Shown: one piece after another, positions 8,675 through 17,106 of the stretch | How positions within the stretch are numbered: position 1 is the first letter of the stretch | Layout of the letters: each line of letters begins with the position of its first letter | Origin: Corynebacterium falsenii | Lineage (GTDB): Bacteria > Actinomycetota > Actinomycetes > Mycobacteriales > Mycobacteriaceae | Length of the DNA stretch: 64,000 nucleotides | Assembly (NCBI GenBank): GCA_001054945.1 | Contig: JVKJ01000005.1 | Location: 682,001-746,000 of the forward strand | Reading direction: 5' to 3' | Translations under genes and position numbers: made by a program | Notes under the pieces: model-generated | Database searches by the model: none | What the model saw: only the letters and a program-made list of their open reading frames with translations | What the model was told of the DNA's origin: nothing

Positions 8675-10288
8675 CTACATGCGAAACACACCGAAACCCG
8701 TCTCCTTCCGAGGCGCCTGAGCACACACATCCAGGGCCATGGCGAGGGTGCGGCGGGTGTCTGCCGGATCGATGACGCCGTCATCCCACAGTCGAGCGGA
8801 GGAGTACCAACACGTGGATTTCTCGTCGAACATGTCCCGGATGGGCTGCTCGAACTCTTCCTGCTGCTCGGCGGACCAGGTCTCCCCGCGGCGCTCGATC
8901 TGGGCGCGGCGCACGGTAGATAGGGTCATTGCAGCTTGAGGCCCGCCCATGACAGAGATGCGAGCGTTGGGCCACATCCACAGGAAGCGGGGCGAGTAGG
9001 CGCGGCCACACATGGAGTAGTTGCCGGCACCAAAGGCACCGCCGGTGATGACGGTGAGCTTGGGAACGGAGGCCGTGGCGACAGCGTTGACCATCTTCGC
9101 GCCGTGCTTGGCTATGCCGCCTTCTTCGTACTGTCGACCCACCATGAACCCTGTCGTGTTCTGCAGGAAGATGATGGGGATGTTGCGCTGTTCGCACAGT
9201 TCGATGAAGTGTGCGCCCTTCATGGCCGCCTCAGAGAAAATGATGCCGTTATTGGCGATCATGCCGACCTGGTGGCCCTCCAATCGGGCGAAGGCGGTGA
9301 TGATGCTGCTGCCGTACTCGGCCTTGAACTCGGAGAGTGAGCCGGCATCACAGATGGTTTCGATCACCTCGTGCGCGTCGTAGGGGATCTTCGGGTCGGT
9401 GGGGACAATGTCGTAGAGTGCGGACTGTGGGCGCGGAGGTTCCTGCGGTTCGTGGGTGAGCCACGGGGCCGGGCGGGATTCCGGGAGCGTGGCGACGATG
9501 TCTCGCATCCGCCGCATGGCGTCCTCGTCGTCGCTGGCCAGGTGGTCGGTCACGCCCGATGTGCGGGAGTGCATCGCACCGCCGCCGAGCTCCTCCGGGG
9601 TGACGTCCTCCCCTGTCGCCGCCTTCACCAGGGGCGGGCCCGCGAGGAAGATCGTGCCTTGGTTGTCCACGATGATGGTTTCGTCGGACATGGCGGGGAC
9701 GTACGCGCCCCCGGCGGTGCAGGATCCCATCACTGCGGATAGTTGCGGGATGCCCTTGGCGGACAGGTTGGCTTGGTTGAAGAAGATGCGACCAAAGTGA
9801 TCGCGATCCGGGAACACCTCGTCCTGTTGCAGGAGCATCGCTCCCCCAGAATCGACGAGGTAGATGCACGGCAGATGGTTCTGCTCCGCGATCTCCTGCG
9901 CACGTAGATGTTTCTTGACGGTCATGGGGTAATACGTCCCGCCGGAGACCGTCGCATCGTTCGCCGCAATCATGCACAACCGCCCATGGACCAGCCCAAT
10001 CCCGGCGATGATCCCGGCGGCGGGGGCTTTGCCGTCGTACATATCTTCGGCGGCCAGCGGCGCGATCTCTAAGAAGGGGCTGCCCTGATCGAGCAGCAGG
10101 CCGATGCGATCCCGCGGCAGCAGCTTGCCGCGGCTGAGGTGCCGCTGGCGAGCCTTGTCCCCTCCGCCCTGCGCAACCCGTTCCAGCCGTTGTTTGAGTT
10201 CAGCAACCAGATCCTCATGGCTCGCACCCGTCGAAGGTGACGGGGTGGTCGGCTGTTGCCCCACGGTGGGGGCGTGCTTCGCGTTCAT
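8675..10288 (-). CDS. accD1: Acyl-CoA carboxylase beta subunit (carboxyltransferase, AccD1-like)
   Basis: Carboxyltransferase of the biotin-dependent acyl-CoA carboxylase, about 537 aa. Two crotonase-like halves are visible. The N-terminal half includes [20 protein letters not shown] and [20 protein letters not shown]. The C-terminal half includes [35 protein letters not shown] and [16 protein letters not shown]. These segments are typical of methylcrotonyl-CoA carboxylase beta subunits. The frame opens at 10351, but the ATG at 10288 (MNAKHAPT) has AGAGGA seven bases upstream and is the better start. It is the first structural gene of the operon, after the TetR regulator. Confidence 0.93.
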   Translation of the reverse strand: MNAKHAPTVGQQPTTPSPSTGASHEDLVAELKQRLERVAQGGGDKARQRHLSRGKLLPRDRIGLLLDQGSPFLEIAPLAAEDMYDGKAPAAGIIAGIGLVHGRLCMIAANDATVSGGTYYPMTVKKHLRAQEIAEQNHLPCIYLVDSGGAMLLQQDEVFPDRDHFGRIFFNQANLSAKGIPQLSAVMGSCTAGGAYVPAMSDETIIVDNQGTIFLAGPPLVKAATGEDVTPEELGGGAMHSRTSGVTDHLASDDEDAMRRMRDIVATLPESRPAPWLTHEPQEPPRPQSALYDIVPTDPKIPYDAHEVIETICDAGSLSEFKAEYGSSIITAFARLEGHQVGMIANNGIIFSEAAMKGAHFIELCEQRNIPIIFLQNTTGFMVGRQYEEGGIAKHGAKMVNAVATASVPKLTVITGGAFGAGNYSMCGRAYSPRFLWMWPNARISVMGGPQAAMTLSTVRRAQIERRGETWSAEQQEEFEQPIRDMFDEKSTCWYSSARLWDDGVIDPADTRRTLAMALDVCAQAPRKETGFGVFRM

Positions 10289-10364
10289 GCTCGCGTCCTC
10301 TGCAGTCGTCAGGCTGTCACTGTCTCGCCCTGCGGGTGACGAAGCGGCCACTCTTGGGCAATTC

Positions 10365-10382
10365 AGTTATTTGCTATTAACT
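10365..10382. promoter_or_regulatory. Candidate operator AGTTA-N8-TAACT upstream of accD1
   Basis: Perfect 5-bp arms 77 bases upstream of the accD1 start. A related TAAC-T-GTTA element lies upstream of the TetR gene (11342-11350). The shared AGTTA/TAAC halves make both candidates for the neighbouring TetR regulator. This is inference from position and similarity. Confidence 0.35.
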
Positions 10383-10573
10383 TGCTTTGGACGCCACTCT
10401 ATGTGCCCTAGATCACGTCTGTCTCCGAAATGACCATATTTCCTTGCCGAAAGTTTGCAAGAACCTCTTCTATCGCACCTATCGGCACAAACATGCACGT
10501 CACCCCACACAATTTCCCCTGCGCATCCATGCACCACCGCCCCCGCAAACCACAAACCCCCGACAATCGCCCC

Positions 10574-10591
10574 ACTGGGCCATATCCCAGT
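10574..10591. promoter_or_regulatory. Inverted repeat ACTGGG-CCATAT-CCCAGT
   Basis: Perfect 6-bp arms around CCATAT, in the TetR-accD1 gap. No T-run follows on either side, so an operator is more likely than a terminator. It directly abuts the ATTGAGC repeats. Confidence 0.35.
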
Positions 10592-10631
10592 ATTGAGCTA
10601 TGCCCCAGAATTGAGCCCCCCTGGATTGAGC
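10592..10631. repeat. Three ATTGAGC direct repeats
   Basis: ATTGAGC at 10592-10598, 10610-10616 and 10625-10631, spaced 18 and 15 bases, in C-rich non-coding DNA. They could be binding half-sites or remnants of a short tandem duplication. Confidence 0.4.
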
Positions 10632-10657
10632 CCGCCCCGGGCGTGAACCCCTCCTGC

Positions 10658-11329
10658 TTAAACCCCCACCGCGGCGCGAGCAGCCATGGTCGCAGCCCTC
10701 CGCTGCAATGCAGGAGGGGCCCACCCCCGGGTCAGCTCGGAGGAGTTAATCAGCCCCAGGACCAACTGAGCCGTGACTCGACCGGCTCGCCCCCGGTACT
10801 TCGGATCGAACTGGGCCAATGACGTTGCAAACATCTTGAGATACTCCCCCTGAGCTGCGCGCACGCGACCGCGCCCCTGCTCCCCCATGCGGAACAACTC
10901 GCGGTTGTGAAGGCGAATGAGCTCCGGCCTGGAGAGCGCGAAGTCCACATGGAAATCAATCAGCACGATCAGGCGTTCGCGAGCATCGCCAATCCCATCA
11001 ACGATGAGACGAGCCTGCTGCAGGAGGTGCTCCGAGATGCCGGTCATCAGCTCGGTAAGGATCTCCTCCTTGCTGGAGAAGTGCCGATAGACAGCGGGGC
11101 CGGAGATGCCTACCGCCTCCCCCAGGTCCTCCAGCCGCATCTGGTGAAAACCCTTGCGGGCCATGATATCCGCCGCGCAGCGTAGCAGTTCCACACGGCG
11201 CTCGGCCTTGGCTGCAGCCCGGGCGGTCATACCGGTCGTATCCGGAGAACCTAGATAGTCCCGATGAGCGGAGGTGGAGCTAACGCCCCCATCGCTGTCC
11301 AGGGAAGAATCGGCGGAGTGAGTGTCCAT
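10658..11329 (-). CDS. TetR-family transcriptional regulator (Rv2506-like)
   Basis: 223 aa TetR/AcrR regulator. The helix-turn-helix region reads MRLEDLGEAVGISGPAVYRH, the classic TetR N-terminal fold. A divergent all-alpha ligand-binding domain follows. The first 33 residues are a Ser/Asp-rich extension, and Met34 (MTARAAAKAERR) is a possible alternative start. It lies directly upstream of the acyl-CoA operon on the same strand, as Rv2506 does in M. tuberculosis. It is therefore the likely controller of that operon and perhaps of itself (inference); acyl-CoA esters are plausible effectors. Confidence 0.9.
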   Translation of the reverse strand: MDTHSADSSLDSDGGVSSTSAHRDYLGSPDTTGMTARAAAKAERRVELLRCAADIMARKGFHQMRLEDLGEAVGISGPAVYRHFSSKEEILTELMTGISEHLLQQARLIVDGIGDARERLIVLIDFHVDFALSRPELIRLHNRELFRMGEQGRGRVRAAQGEYLKMFATSLAQFDPKYRGRAGRVTAQLVLGLINSSELTRGWAPPALQRRAATMAARAAVGV

Positions 11330-11341
11330 GGCTATCCATGC

Positions 11342-11350
11342 TAACTGTTA
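11342..11350. promoter_or_regulatory. TAAC-T-GTTA inverted repeat upstream of the TetR gene
   Basis: A short palindrome just before the TetR start, inside the run GCTAACTGTTAACCGCCGCTAAC, which also repeats GCTAAC. It is a candidate autoregulatory operator, related to the AGTTA...TAACT element upstream of accD1. Confidence 0.3.
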
Positions 11351-11392
11351 ACCGCCGCTAACCAGTGGTAGCTGAGCTTCCTGGTCTGCCCC

Positions 11393-13033
11393 CTAGTGCG
11401 CGAAGTGGCGCTCTCCGGTCAGGTACATGGTCACGCCGGCCTTCTGTGCAGCCTCGATGACTTCTGCATCGCGGACGGATCCACCGGGCTGAACTACCGC
11501 ACGGACCCCAGCATTGCTGAGCACTTCGAACCCATCGGCAAAGGGGAAGAAAGCATCGGAGGCTGCTACTGCACCCCGCGCGCGCTCCTCCTCGCCAGCG
11601 AGCGTGTTGGCGCGCTCAACGGCCAACTTCGCTGCATCCACGCGGTTGACCTGCCCCATGCCCACGCCCACGGTGGCATTGTCTCGAGCCAGCAGGATGG
11701 CATTGGACTTCACAGCGCGCACAGAGCGCCAGGCGAATTCCAGCTCCTTGAGGGTGTCCTCGTCTGCAGGCTCGCCGGCAGCCAGGGTCCAGTTGGAGAC
11801 ATTGTCGCCGGGAGCATCAATGGCGTCCCTCTCCTGCATGAGCAACCCGCCCGTGATCTCGCGAGTCTCCAGCCCACCGTGCACCGGCTCCTGGGCCTGC
11901 AGAATGCGGATATTCTTCTTCTTTTGCAGCACCTCCACGGCGCCATCCTCGTAGCTGGGCGCCACGATGACTTCGGTGAAGATCTCGGAGACTTGCTCTG
12001 CCATCTCCACGCTGACCTCGCGGTTCACGGCAATCACGCCGCCAAACGCGGACATCGGGTCGCACGCGTGCGCCGCGCGGTGAGCTGCGGCGATGGACTC
12101 GTCGGAGACGGCGATGCCACAGGGATTGGCGTGCTTGATGATCGCCACCGCGGGGCGCTCGTGGTCCCAGGCAGCGCGCCACGCGGCGTCGGAATCCGTG
12201 TAGTTGTTGTAGGACATCGCCTTACCGTGGAGCTGCTTCGCACCGGCCAGCCCACCAGCTTCGCCTGGCTCGACGTACACCGCAGCGGCCTGGTGTGGGT
12301 TCTCGCCGTAGCGGAGGGTGTGCTGCCGTTCGTAGGTTCCGCCGACCCACGCTGGGAAGATCTCGTCCTGATTCTCAGCTGCACCGGCGCCATCGGATTC
12401 ACCGGCCCCGTCAGATTCAGACTGCGCCTCCGCAACCTGCTCCGTCAGCCAATTGGCCACCGCCACGTCATAGGCTGCGGTGTGCTGGAAGGCCTGCATG
12501 GCCAGTTCCCGCCGCTGCGCGAAGTCGAATCCCCCGGACTTGGCAGCATCCACCACGTCGCCATACCGTGCCGGATCCACGACCACAGCCACTGACGGGT
12601 GGTTCTTCGCCGCTGCGCGCACCATGGACGGCCCACCGATATCGATCTGCTCCACGGAATCGTCGTAATTCGCGCCGCTGGCCACGGTTTGCTCGAATGG
12701 GTACAGGTTCACCACCACCAGCTCGAAAGCCTCAACCTCCAGCTCTTCCAGCTGACGCAGGTGGTCATCCTTGCGCGTATCTGCGAGGATCCCCGCATGC
12801 ACCCGCGGGTGCAAGGTCTTCACGCGGCCCTCCAGCACCTCCGGGAACCCAGTCAGTTTCTCCACCTCGGTGACCGGCACCCCAGCCTCGGCGATCTTCT
12901 TCGCCGTCGACCCCGTTGAGATGATGTCCACCCCAGCCTCGTGCAGCCCCCGAGCCAGCTCCTCCAATCCGGTCTTATCGTAAACGCTGATTAGAGCGCG
13001 GTGGATCTTCTTCTGGCTATCTTTAGCAGTCAT
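11393..13033 (-). CDS. purH: Bifunctional AICAR transformylase / IMP cyclohydrolase
   Basis: Catalyses the last two steps of IMP synthesis, about 546 aa. The N-terminal MGS-like cyclohydrolase domain shows [23 protein letters not shown] and [16 protein letters not shown]. The C-terminal transformylase domain has the Lys-His pair in [11 protein letters not shown]. The frame opens at 13084, but the ATG at 13033 (MTAKDSQKK) fits the usual family start; it overlaps the end of purN by 11 bases. The purN-purH order with perM upstream is the same as in mycobacteria. A linker of about 20 residues rich in Gly/Ala/Glu ([17 protein letters not shown]) is inserted mid-protein. Confidence 0.96.
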   Translation of the reverse strand: MTAKDSQKKIHRALISVYDKTGLEELARGLHEAGVDIISTGSTAKKIAEAGVPVTEVEKLTGFPEVLEGRVKTLHPRVHAGILADTRKDDHLRQLEELEVEAFELVVVNLYPFEQTVASGANYDDSVEQIDIGGPSMVRAAAKNHPSVAVVVDPARYGDVVDAAKSGGFDFAQRRELAMQAFQHTAAYDVAVANWLTEQVAEAQSESDGAGESDGAGAAENQDEIFPAWVGGTYERQHTLRYGENPHQAAAVYVEPGEAGGLAGAKQLHGKAMSYNNYTDSDAAWRAAWDHERPAVAIIKHANPCGIAVSDESIAAAHRAAHACDPMSAFGGVIAVNREVSVEMAEQVSEIFTEVIVAPSYEDGAVEVLQKKKNIRILQAQEPVHGGLETREITGGLLMQERDAIDAPGDNVSNWTLAAGEPADEDTLKELEFAWRSVRAVKSNAILLARDNATVGVGMGQVNRVDAAKLAVERANTLAGEEERARGAVAASDAFFPFADGFEVLSNAGVRAVVQPGGSVRDAEVIEAAQKAGVTMYLTGERHFAH

Positions 13034-13631
13034 TGCTGGTGGTCCAGGCCTTTCGTCCGTTGATGGTGATTCCATTCTCGGCAATCCCGCGGATCGTTGT
13101 CACCAACAGTGCACGTTCCACGGTCTTGATGCGTTCATGCAGCGTGTCTTCCGTGTCGCCGGGTTCCACGGCAACCGCTTCCTGGGCCAGGATCGGCCCG
13201 GAATCCACTCCGCTGTCCACAACATGCACTGTAGTGCCCGTGACCTTTACTCCATAGTTCAGCGCATCCCTCACCGCATGCGCACCCGGGAACGCTGGGA
13301 GCAGCGCCGGGTGGGTGTTAATGATTCTTCCCTCGAACTGTCGCACCAGCTCCTCCCCCAGAATCCGCATAAATCCCGCGGAGACCACCAGATCCGGGTT
13401 GAAAGATGCGATCTTGTTCGCCAGCTCTCGGTTCCACTCACTTCGGTCTGTGTTCTTGGGCACATAGGGAACCACGAAATGCTCGATCCCCACAGCGGCT
13501 GCCCGTTCCAGCGCCGCACATTCCCGGTCACTGCCAACCGCGGCAAGCTCCACACCGCTGCCGGGACCCAGCGCATCGATCACTGCCTGAAGCAGGGTCC
13601 CCGACCCGCTGGCTAACACCACGACCTTCAT
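13023..13631 (-). CDS. purN: Phosphoribosylglycinamide formyltransferase
   Basis: GAR transformylase, 202 aa, normal length. It uses 10-formyl-THF to formylate GAR in purine synthesis. The N-terminal [15 protein letters not shown] binds the phosphoribosyl group. The catalytic Asn-x-His is in [13 protein letters not shown] and the catalytic Asp in the signature [15 protein letters not shown]. Its start at 13631 directly follows the stop of perM with no gap, and its end overlaps purH. The three form a tight minus-strand operon. Confidence 0.96.
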   Translation of the reverse strand: MKVVVLASGSGTLLQAVIDALGPGSGVELAAVGSDRECAALERAAAVGIEHFVVPYVPKNTDRSEWNRELANKIASFNPDLVVSAGFMRILGEELVRQFEGRIINTHPALLPAFPGAHAVRDALNYGVKVTGTTVHVVDSGVDSGPILAQEAVAVEPGDTEDTLHERIKTVERALLVTTIRGIAENGITINGRKAWTTSNDC

Positions 13632-15617
13632 TTATTCCTTCTTTCCGTCAGCGTTGTCCCCGCCACTTGCGCCCTCGTTCGGTTCCTCCCCGAGGGAGCC
13701 GTTCTCGCTGGGGGATCCGTTCTCGCTGGGCTTCTCGTCACTGTCATCGTCGACCGGGGTCGTGTGCTCACTCGAGTTTGGGGACGCCACCGCGTCACCC
13801 TTGCCTTCCTCAGCGGGCTCGTACTTGGTCAGCTCGATCTTCTGAGCATCCTCGCTGTCATCTTCGTTGCGATCGCTCTCGTGATCACCTTCTGTCTGTC
13901 CGGCCTTGTCCTGAGCTGAGTCGTCGTTGTCATGATCCGCCTCGTCCGACTCGCTCGAGTCATTGTGGTCGGCACCGGTGGCCTCATGTGTGCTGCCCTG
14001 CTTCTCGTCGGTCGCCGTGGTGGTGTCTTTCTCTTGTTCCTCAGTGTCTGATGGTGTCCCGTCTGATGGTGTCTCCTCGCTCTTGGTTGCCTTCGGCTCC
14101 GCAACTTCCTCGGGCTCGGAGGAAGAACTCGACGGGGTGGAGGAATCGGTAGACAATGGCGTCCTTCCCCTATCGTCCACATCCTCAGTCACCTGGAACC
14201 CCACGCGGGAAGCCCACACCATCACCGCGATGGCCGGAACCGCCAACCACGCGGCCGAGAGCAGCCCTGTGAGCCAAGCGAGCGGACCGGTGTGACCGAA
14301 CACTCCCAGGTTTCCCCCCGCCAACCAGGCGATGCAGAACATGAGGAACCCAGCGAAGACGCCTGACAACAGCCCAGTCATCGTTGGGGCTTCCAGGTAG
14401 CGACGCCCGCGGATGAATCGGAAGACGGTCCACAGGGCGACCGCTGCAGGGATCGCGAGGAAGATAGGGCCGCCTGGGATCGCATCGTGCGGCAAGGCAC
14501 CGAAAACGGGGACGGGGGGCATGTTCACGTTCGAGGTGGAAAACAGGGAAACAGCGCCCTCGCCGACGTGGAACTCGCCGCCGATCGCAATGGCCATGGC
14601 CCCGATGACGATGTTGGGTAGGTAGAGCACGCCCAACAGGGTGAGCAGCAGCCCCTCACCCGCGCCCTCAGTGATTTCGTAGGCCCCGGCCACGCCCTTG
14701 TGGTTAACGATCAGATATATAAGGGTGAGGATGAGCCCGGCGATGGCCATCCAGCCCAGAAAGCGCAGCGCAATGGCGTTAGCGGTGACGGGCCACGTTC
14801 CCCAACCCCGGCGAAGGAGTAAGGCTCGCCATACTCGGGAACCCAAGCCAAAGACGACGGCAATTCCGTTGACGAGGAACGTTGCGCCCAGAGCGTCCAA
14901 CAAATTTGGTGGATTCAGGTTGTAGACCCCGCTGGCATCCCACAGCATTAACCACGCGATCACCGTAAGAACGAGCGGTACGGCGAGCGCAGTGGTCGCG
15001 AAGACGCGGAGCCCTCGCAGGCTGATGGAGTGGCCAAGAATGCGGCGCAGGCGGCGCGAATGGAAGTATGCCAGGAGCATTGCGGGCAGCAGTGGCGAGA
15101 ACCCCAGCTCTGCACCCTGAATCTTCACGGGAGCGAGGTTGAGAACCATCCAGAGCGTGCCGATGACGCTGGGGACCACCGTGAATGTCGAGCTGATGCC
15201 GATGACGACGGCCAGGATCGCGAGCAGCCCCACCGTGACGCCGTGGTTGATCAGGATGGCGGGGAGGAAGCGCTTCAGGTGCGGCTTCCACAGGGACGCG
15301 TGCGAGGCCTGCTCCGGAGCAGCGGGTCGGCCAGCGCGATTCCTGTTCCGCGCCGTCGGTTCTGCGGGTTTTCCCTGATCCCGGTTGGCGGCAGTCACCG
15401 TGCGGGAGCGGGGCACCGATTGATTGTCTCGAGGGGTGGCTTCGGATCGCGCTTGGGCATGAACCCGTCGGGAGGAAGCCCTACGTGAGGACGGCGGCTG
15501 GCGAAGTGGTGATTCGCCGCGAGTAGCACCGCGGGTACGCGGAGAGCCGGGCCGCTTGGAGGACGTGCGGCGCGACCGGGGGCGCTGGGGTTCTTGCTCG
15601 TTACTCACCCACCCCAT
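13632..15617 (-). CDS. perM: PerM-like integral membrane protein (DUF6350)
   Basis: 661 aa polytopic membrane protein. The first ~105 residues are Arg/Ser/Pro-rich and disordered. About eight to ten hydrophobic segments follow, to around residue 455. The last ~190 residues are highly acidic low-complexity (Glu/Asp/Ser/Thr). The family and its place directly before purN-purH match M. tuberculosis Rv0955 (PerM), reported to stabilise the divisome protein FtsB. A division or envelope role is inferred. The acidic tail is much longer than the conserved core needs and carries two copies of the dispersed GGACGCCA motif (13782, 14156). Confidence 0.85.
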   Translation of the reverse strand: MGWVSNEQEPQRPRSRRTSSKRPGSPRTRGATRGESPLRQPPSSRRASSRRVHAQARSEATPRDNQSVPRSRTVTAANRDQGKPAEPTARNRNRAGRPAAPEQASHASLWKPHLKRFLPAILINHGVTVGLLAILAVVIGISSTFTVVPSVIGTLWMVLNLAPVKIQGAELGFSPLLPAMLLAYFHSRRLRRILGHSISLRGLRVFATTALAVPLVLTVIAWLMLWDASGVYNLNPPNLLDALGATFLVNGIAVVFGLGSRVWRALLLRRGWGTWPVTANAIALRFLGWMAIAGLILTLIYLIVNHKGVAGAYEITEGAGEGLLLTLLGVLYLPNIVIGAMAIAIGGEFHVGEGAVSLFSTSNVNMPPVPVFGALPHDAIPGGPIFLAIPAAVALWTVFRFIRGRRYLEAPTMTGLLSGVFAGFLMFCIAWLAGGNLGVFGHTGPLAWLTGLLSAAWLAVPAIAVMVWASRVGFQVTEDVDDRGRTPLSTDSSTPSSSSSEPEEVAEPKATKSEETPSDGTPSDTEEQEKDTTTATDEKQGSTHEATGADHNDSSESDEADHDNDDSAQDKAGQTEGDHESDRNEDDSEDAQKIELTKYEPAEEGKGDAVASPNSSEHTTPVDDDSDEKPSENGSPSENGSLGEEPNEGASGGDNADGKKE

Positions 15618-15919
15618 TGTGCCTGCCTTGGGTGTCCAGACAGGGACTGACTCACGTTACAGGGGATTCTTCCCTCTGGCGCGGCTGCCTATCGGGGCAC
15701 AGGGCTCGCGGATAACGAATTGATAACGACTTATTCACCCCATCGCCCCTGAGTGGTTGAGCCCCTAAAACCCTGACTATTGAAAGCATTCTCGCGGAAT
15801 GCGGCGTTACAACTGCATGATTTAGGTCACCCTTTTGGGGTTGCCATCCCGGAAACCACATCAGTCACAACAGGAATTTCCAGCCAAAAAACAGGCTTTG
15901 ACCAGCGCGTTACATGACC

Positions 15920-15938
15920 TTAGATTACCCTAAGCGCG
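15920..15938. promoter_or_regulatory. DtxR-like iron box (weak)
   Basis: TTAGATTACCCTAAGCGCG matches 13 of 19 positions of the DtxR consensus TTAGGTTAGCCTAACCTAA as I recall it, with the left half strongest. It lies about 150 bases before the M23 peptidase gene. Weak evidence. Confidence 0.22.
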
Positions 15939-15985
15939 GTCTCATTAAAATTATATGTATATCAATCCGTTACAGATCCCAATTT

Positions 15986-16012
15986 TCGGTTGATCACCTA
16001 GGGGTCAACCGA
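15986..16012. promoter_or_regulatory. Inverted repeat TCGGTTGA-N11-TCAACCGA
   Basis: Perfect 8-bp arms (15986-15993 and 16005-16012) in the promoter region of the secreted M23 peptidase. There is no T-tract, so an operator is more likely than a terminator. Confidence 0.4.
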
Positions 16013-16079
16013 TATTGTTACCTCCGTTGATAACAAAGTGGTTACAAACCGGACCGAGCACAACGAGAAGGTAACAAGC
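16012..16079. promoter_or_regulatory. Cluster of GTAACAA-type boxes (possible MtrA sites)
   Basis: Four related boxes occur in 68 bases: ATTGTTACC (reverse of GGTAACAAT), GATAACAAAG, GTGGTTACAAA (reverse TTTGTAACCAC) and GGTAACAAGC. A matching GGTAACAATTTGG lies upstream of the trypsin-like protease gene at 21395. In C. glutamicum the MtrAB system controls cell-wall peptidases through GTAAC-type repeats, so MtrA is the best guess (inference). Confidence 0.4.
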
Positions 16080-16080
16080 A

Positions 16081-16836
16081 GTGCAGAAATCTACTTTGCC
16101 GCGTAAGGGCGGTGCGCACCGGAAGCAGGACACTACTGCTAAGCGTCGCGTGGCGATGGTCGCAGTCGCCGCATCTGCCGTGACGTCCGCCGGTACCGCC
16201 GGTGCCGCAGCGGGATCCCAGCAGACCGATAGCAACAGCCAAGAGGGCATCGCCTTGGCTGCTGATACCACGGTGCTGGCACAAGGCCCTGCAGGAAGCA
16301 GCGCTACCGGCAACCAGGGTGGCGCCAGCGAGGCTCCTCAGATCCTCGAAATCCCACAACAGCGCCCAGGCCTCGACCTGTCGTCCCAGCTGCAGTCCGC
16401 CGTGGACTTCGCAGCTCAGCGCGCAGCTGCCGACCTGGCCAACCGCGCCCCCGCCGCTGCCAAGCCCGCTGAAGGCTCTTACACCTCCGGATTCGGGGTG
16501 CGCTGGGGTGCCGCTCACAAGGGCATCGACCTGGCCAACTCCATTGGCACCCCGATCGTTGCCGCACTCGACGGCACGGTCATCGATGCCGGCCCAGCCT
16601 CCGGCTTCGGCCAGTGGGTCCGCATTAAGCACGATGACGGCACCATCACCGTGTACGGCCACATGTCCACCATTGACGTCAGCGTCGGCCAGCACGTCAC
16701 CGCCGGCCAGAAGATCGCTGGCATGGGATCCGAGGGATTCTCCACCGGTTCCCACCTTCACTTCGAGGTGCACCCCGCTGGTGGGGACGCCATCGACCCA
16801 GAGCCCTGGCTCGCAGAACGAGGCATCCACCTCTAA
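16081..16836 (+). CDS. Secreted M23-family peptidoglycan endopeptidase
   Basis: 251 aa exported LytM/M23 metallopeptidase with a GTG start (GAGAAGG, nine bases upstream). A positively charged N terminus (KRR) and a hydrophobic stretch (residues 24-45) form a signal sequence. An Ala/Gln-rich linker leads to the M23 domain (residues 133-251). Zinc ligands are His146 and Asp150 (HKGID) and His227 within HLHFEV (His225/His227). It would cut peptidoglycan cross-bridges. It lies next to convergent pcrA, as Rv0950c lies next to uvrD1 in M. tuberculosis. The upstream GTAACAA boxes point to cell-wall stress control. Confidence 0.93.
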   Translation: MQKSTLPRKGGAHRKQDTTAKRRVAMVAVAASAVTSAGTAGAAAGSQQTDSNSQEGIALAADTTVLAQGPAGSSATGNQGGASEAPQILEIPQQRPGLDLSSQLQSAVDFAAQRAAADLANRAPAAAKPAEGSYTSGFGVRWGAAHKGIDLANSIGTPIVAALDGTVIDAGPASGFGQWVRIKHDDGTITVYGHMSTIDVSVGQHVTAGQKIAGMGSEGFSTGSHLHFEVHPAGGDAIDPEPWLAERGIHL

Positions 16837-16939
16837 AGGCTCGTCGCTTAACACACGACGCTCCCCTCACTCCGCCCCTCACGCGGAATCCAGTGACTCC
16901 TTAGGGAAAACCACTTTGTCACCTAAGTCTGAGTCCTCA

Positions 16940-16971
16940 CCCCGACCGGCTGATCACCGGTCGGGGTTTTT
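16940..16971 (+). terminator. Rho-independent terminator after the M23 peptidase gene
   Basis: A 10-bp perfect stem (CCCCGACCGG / CCGGTCGGGG) with a 7-base loop, followed by TTTTT. It lies 104 bases after the stop and before the convergent pcrA gene. Confidence 0.9.
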
Positions 16972-17106
16972 CATTCTCTCCTGCGGGGCCAGCCCTTCCC
17001 GCCGCACTGAAGCAGAAACGCGCGAGCGCGCGGGCAGGCTCGCACGGCTGAATTCGCACGGTTGGGTTGGCGCGGCTGGGTTAGTGCGGCAAACCTCCGA
17101 AGTCAG

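Larger units (their letters stand above)
10289..10657. other. Operon control region between the TetR gene and accD1
   Basis: 369 bases without a convincing gene. It holds an AGTTA-N8-TAACT inverted repeat (10365-10382), a dispersed-motif copy (10389-10397), a second inverted repeat ACTGGG-CCATAT-CCCAGT (10574-10591) and three ATTGAGC direct repeats (10592-10631). The small frames here are C-rich and lack ribosome binding sites. It probably contains the promoter and operators of the acyl-CoA operon. Confidence 0.5.
15618..16080. other. Long intergenic control region upstream of the M23 peptidase gene
   Basis: 463 bases between divergent genes. The perM-proximal half shows no clear element; a 69-codon minus frame there lacks support. 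The peptidase-proximal part is AT-rich. It holds a DtxR-like sequence (15920-15938), an 8-bp inverted repeat (15986-16012) and a cluster of GTAACAA-type boxes (16012-16079). Confidence 0.5.

Noticed and set aside
10387..10822. Overlapping plus-strand frames in the TetR-accD1 gap
   Set aside because: Pro/His-rich products of C-rich DNA, no ribosome binding sites, partly antisense to the TetR gene.
11396..12595. 399-codon plus-strand open frame
   Set aside because: Antisense to purH, low-complexity His/Arg/Leu-rich translation without any recognisable domain.
15652..15861. 69-codon minus-strand frame in the perM-M23 gap
   Set aside because: No ribosome binding site, no family resemblance, and unlikely composition for a gene; treated as non-coding.
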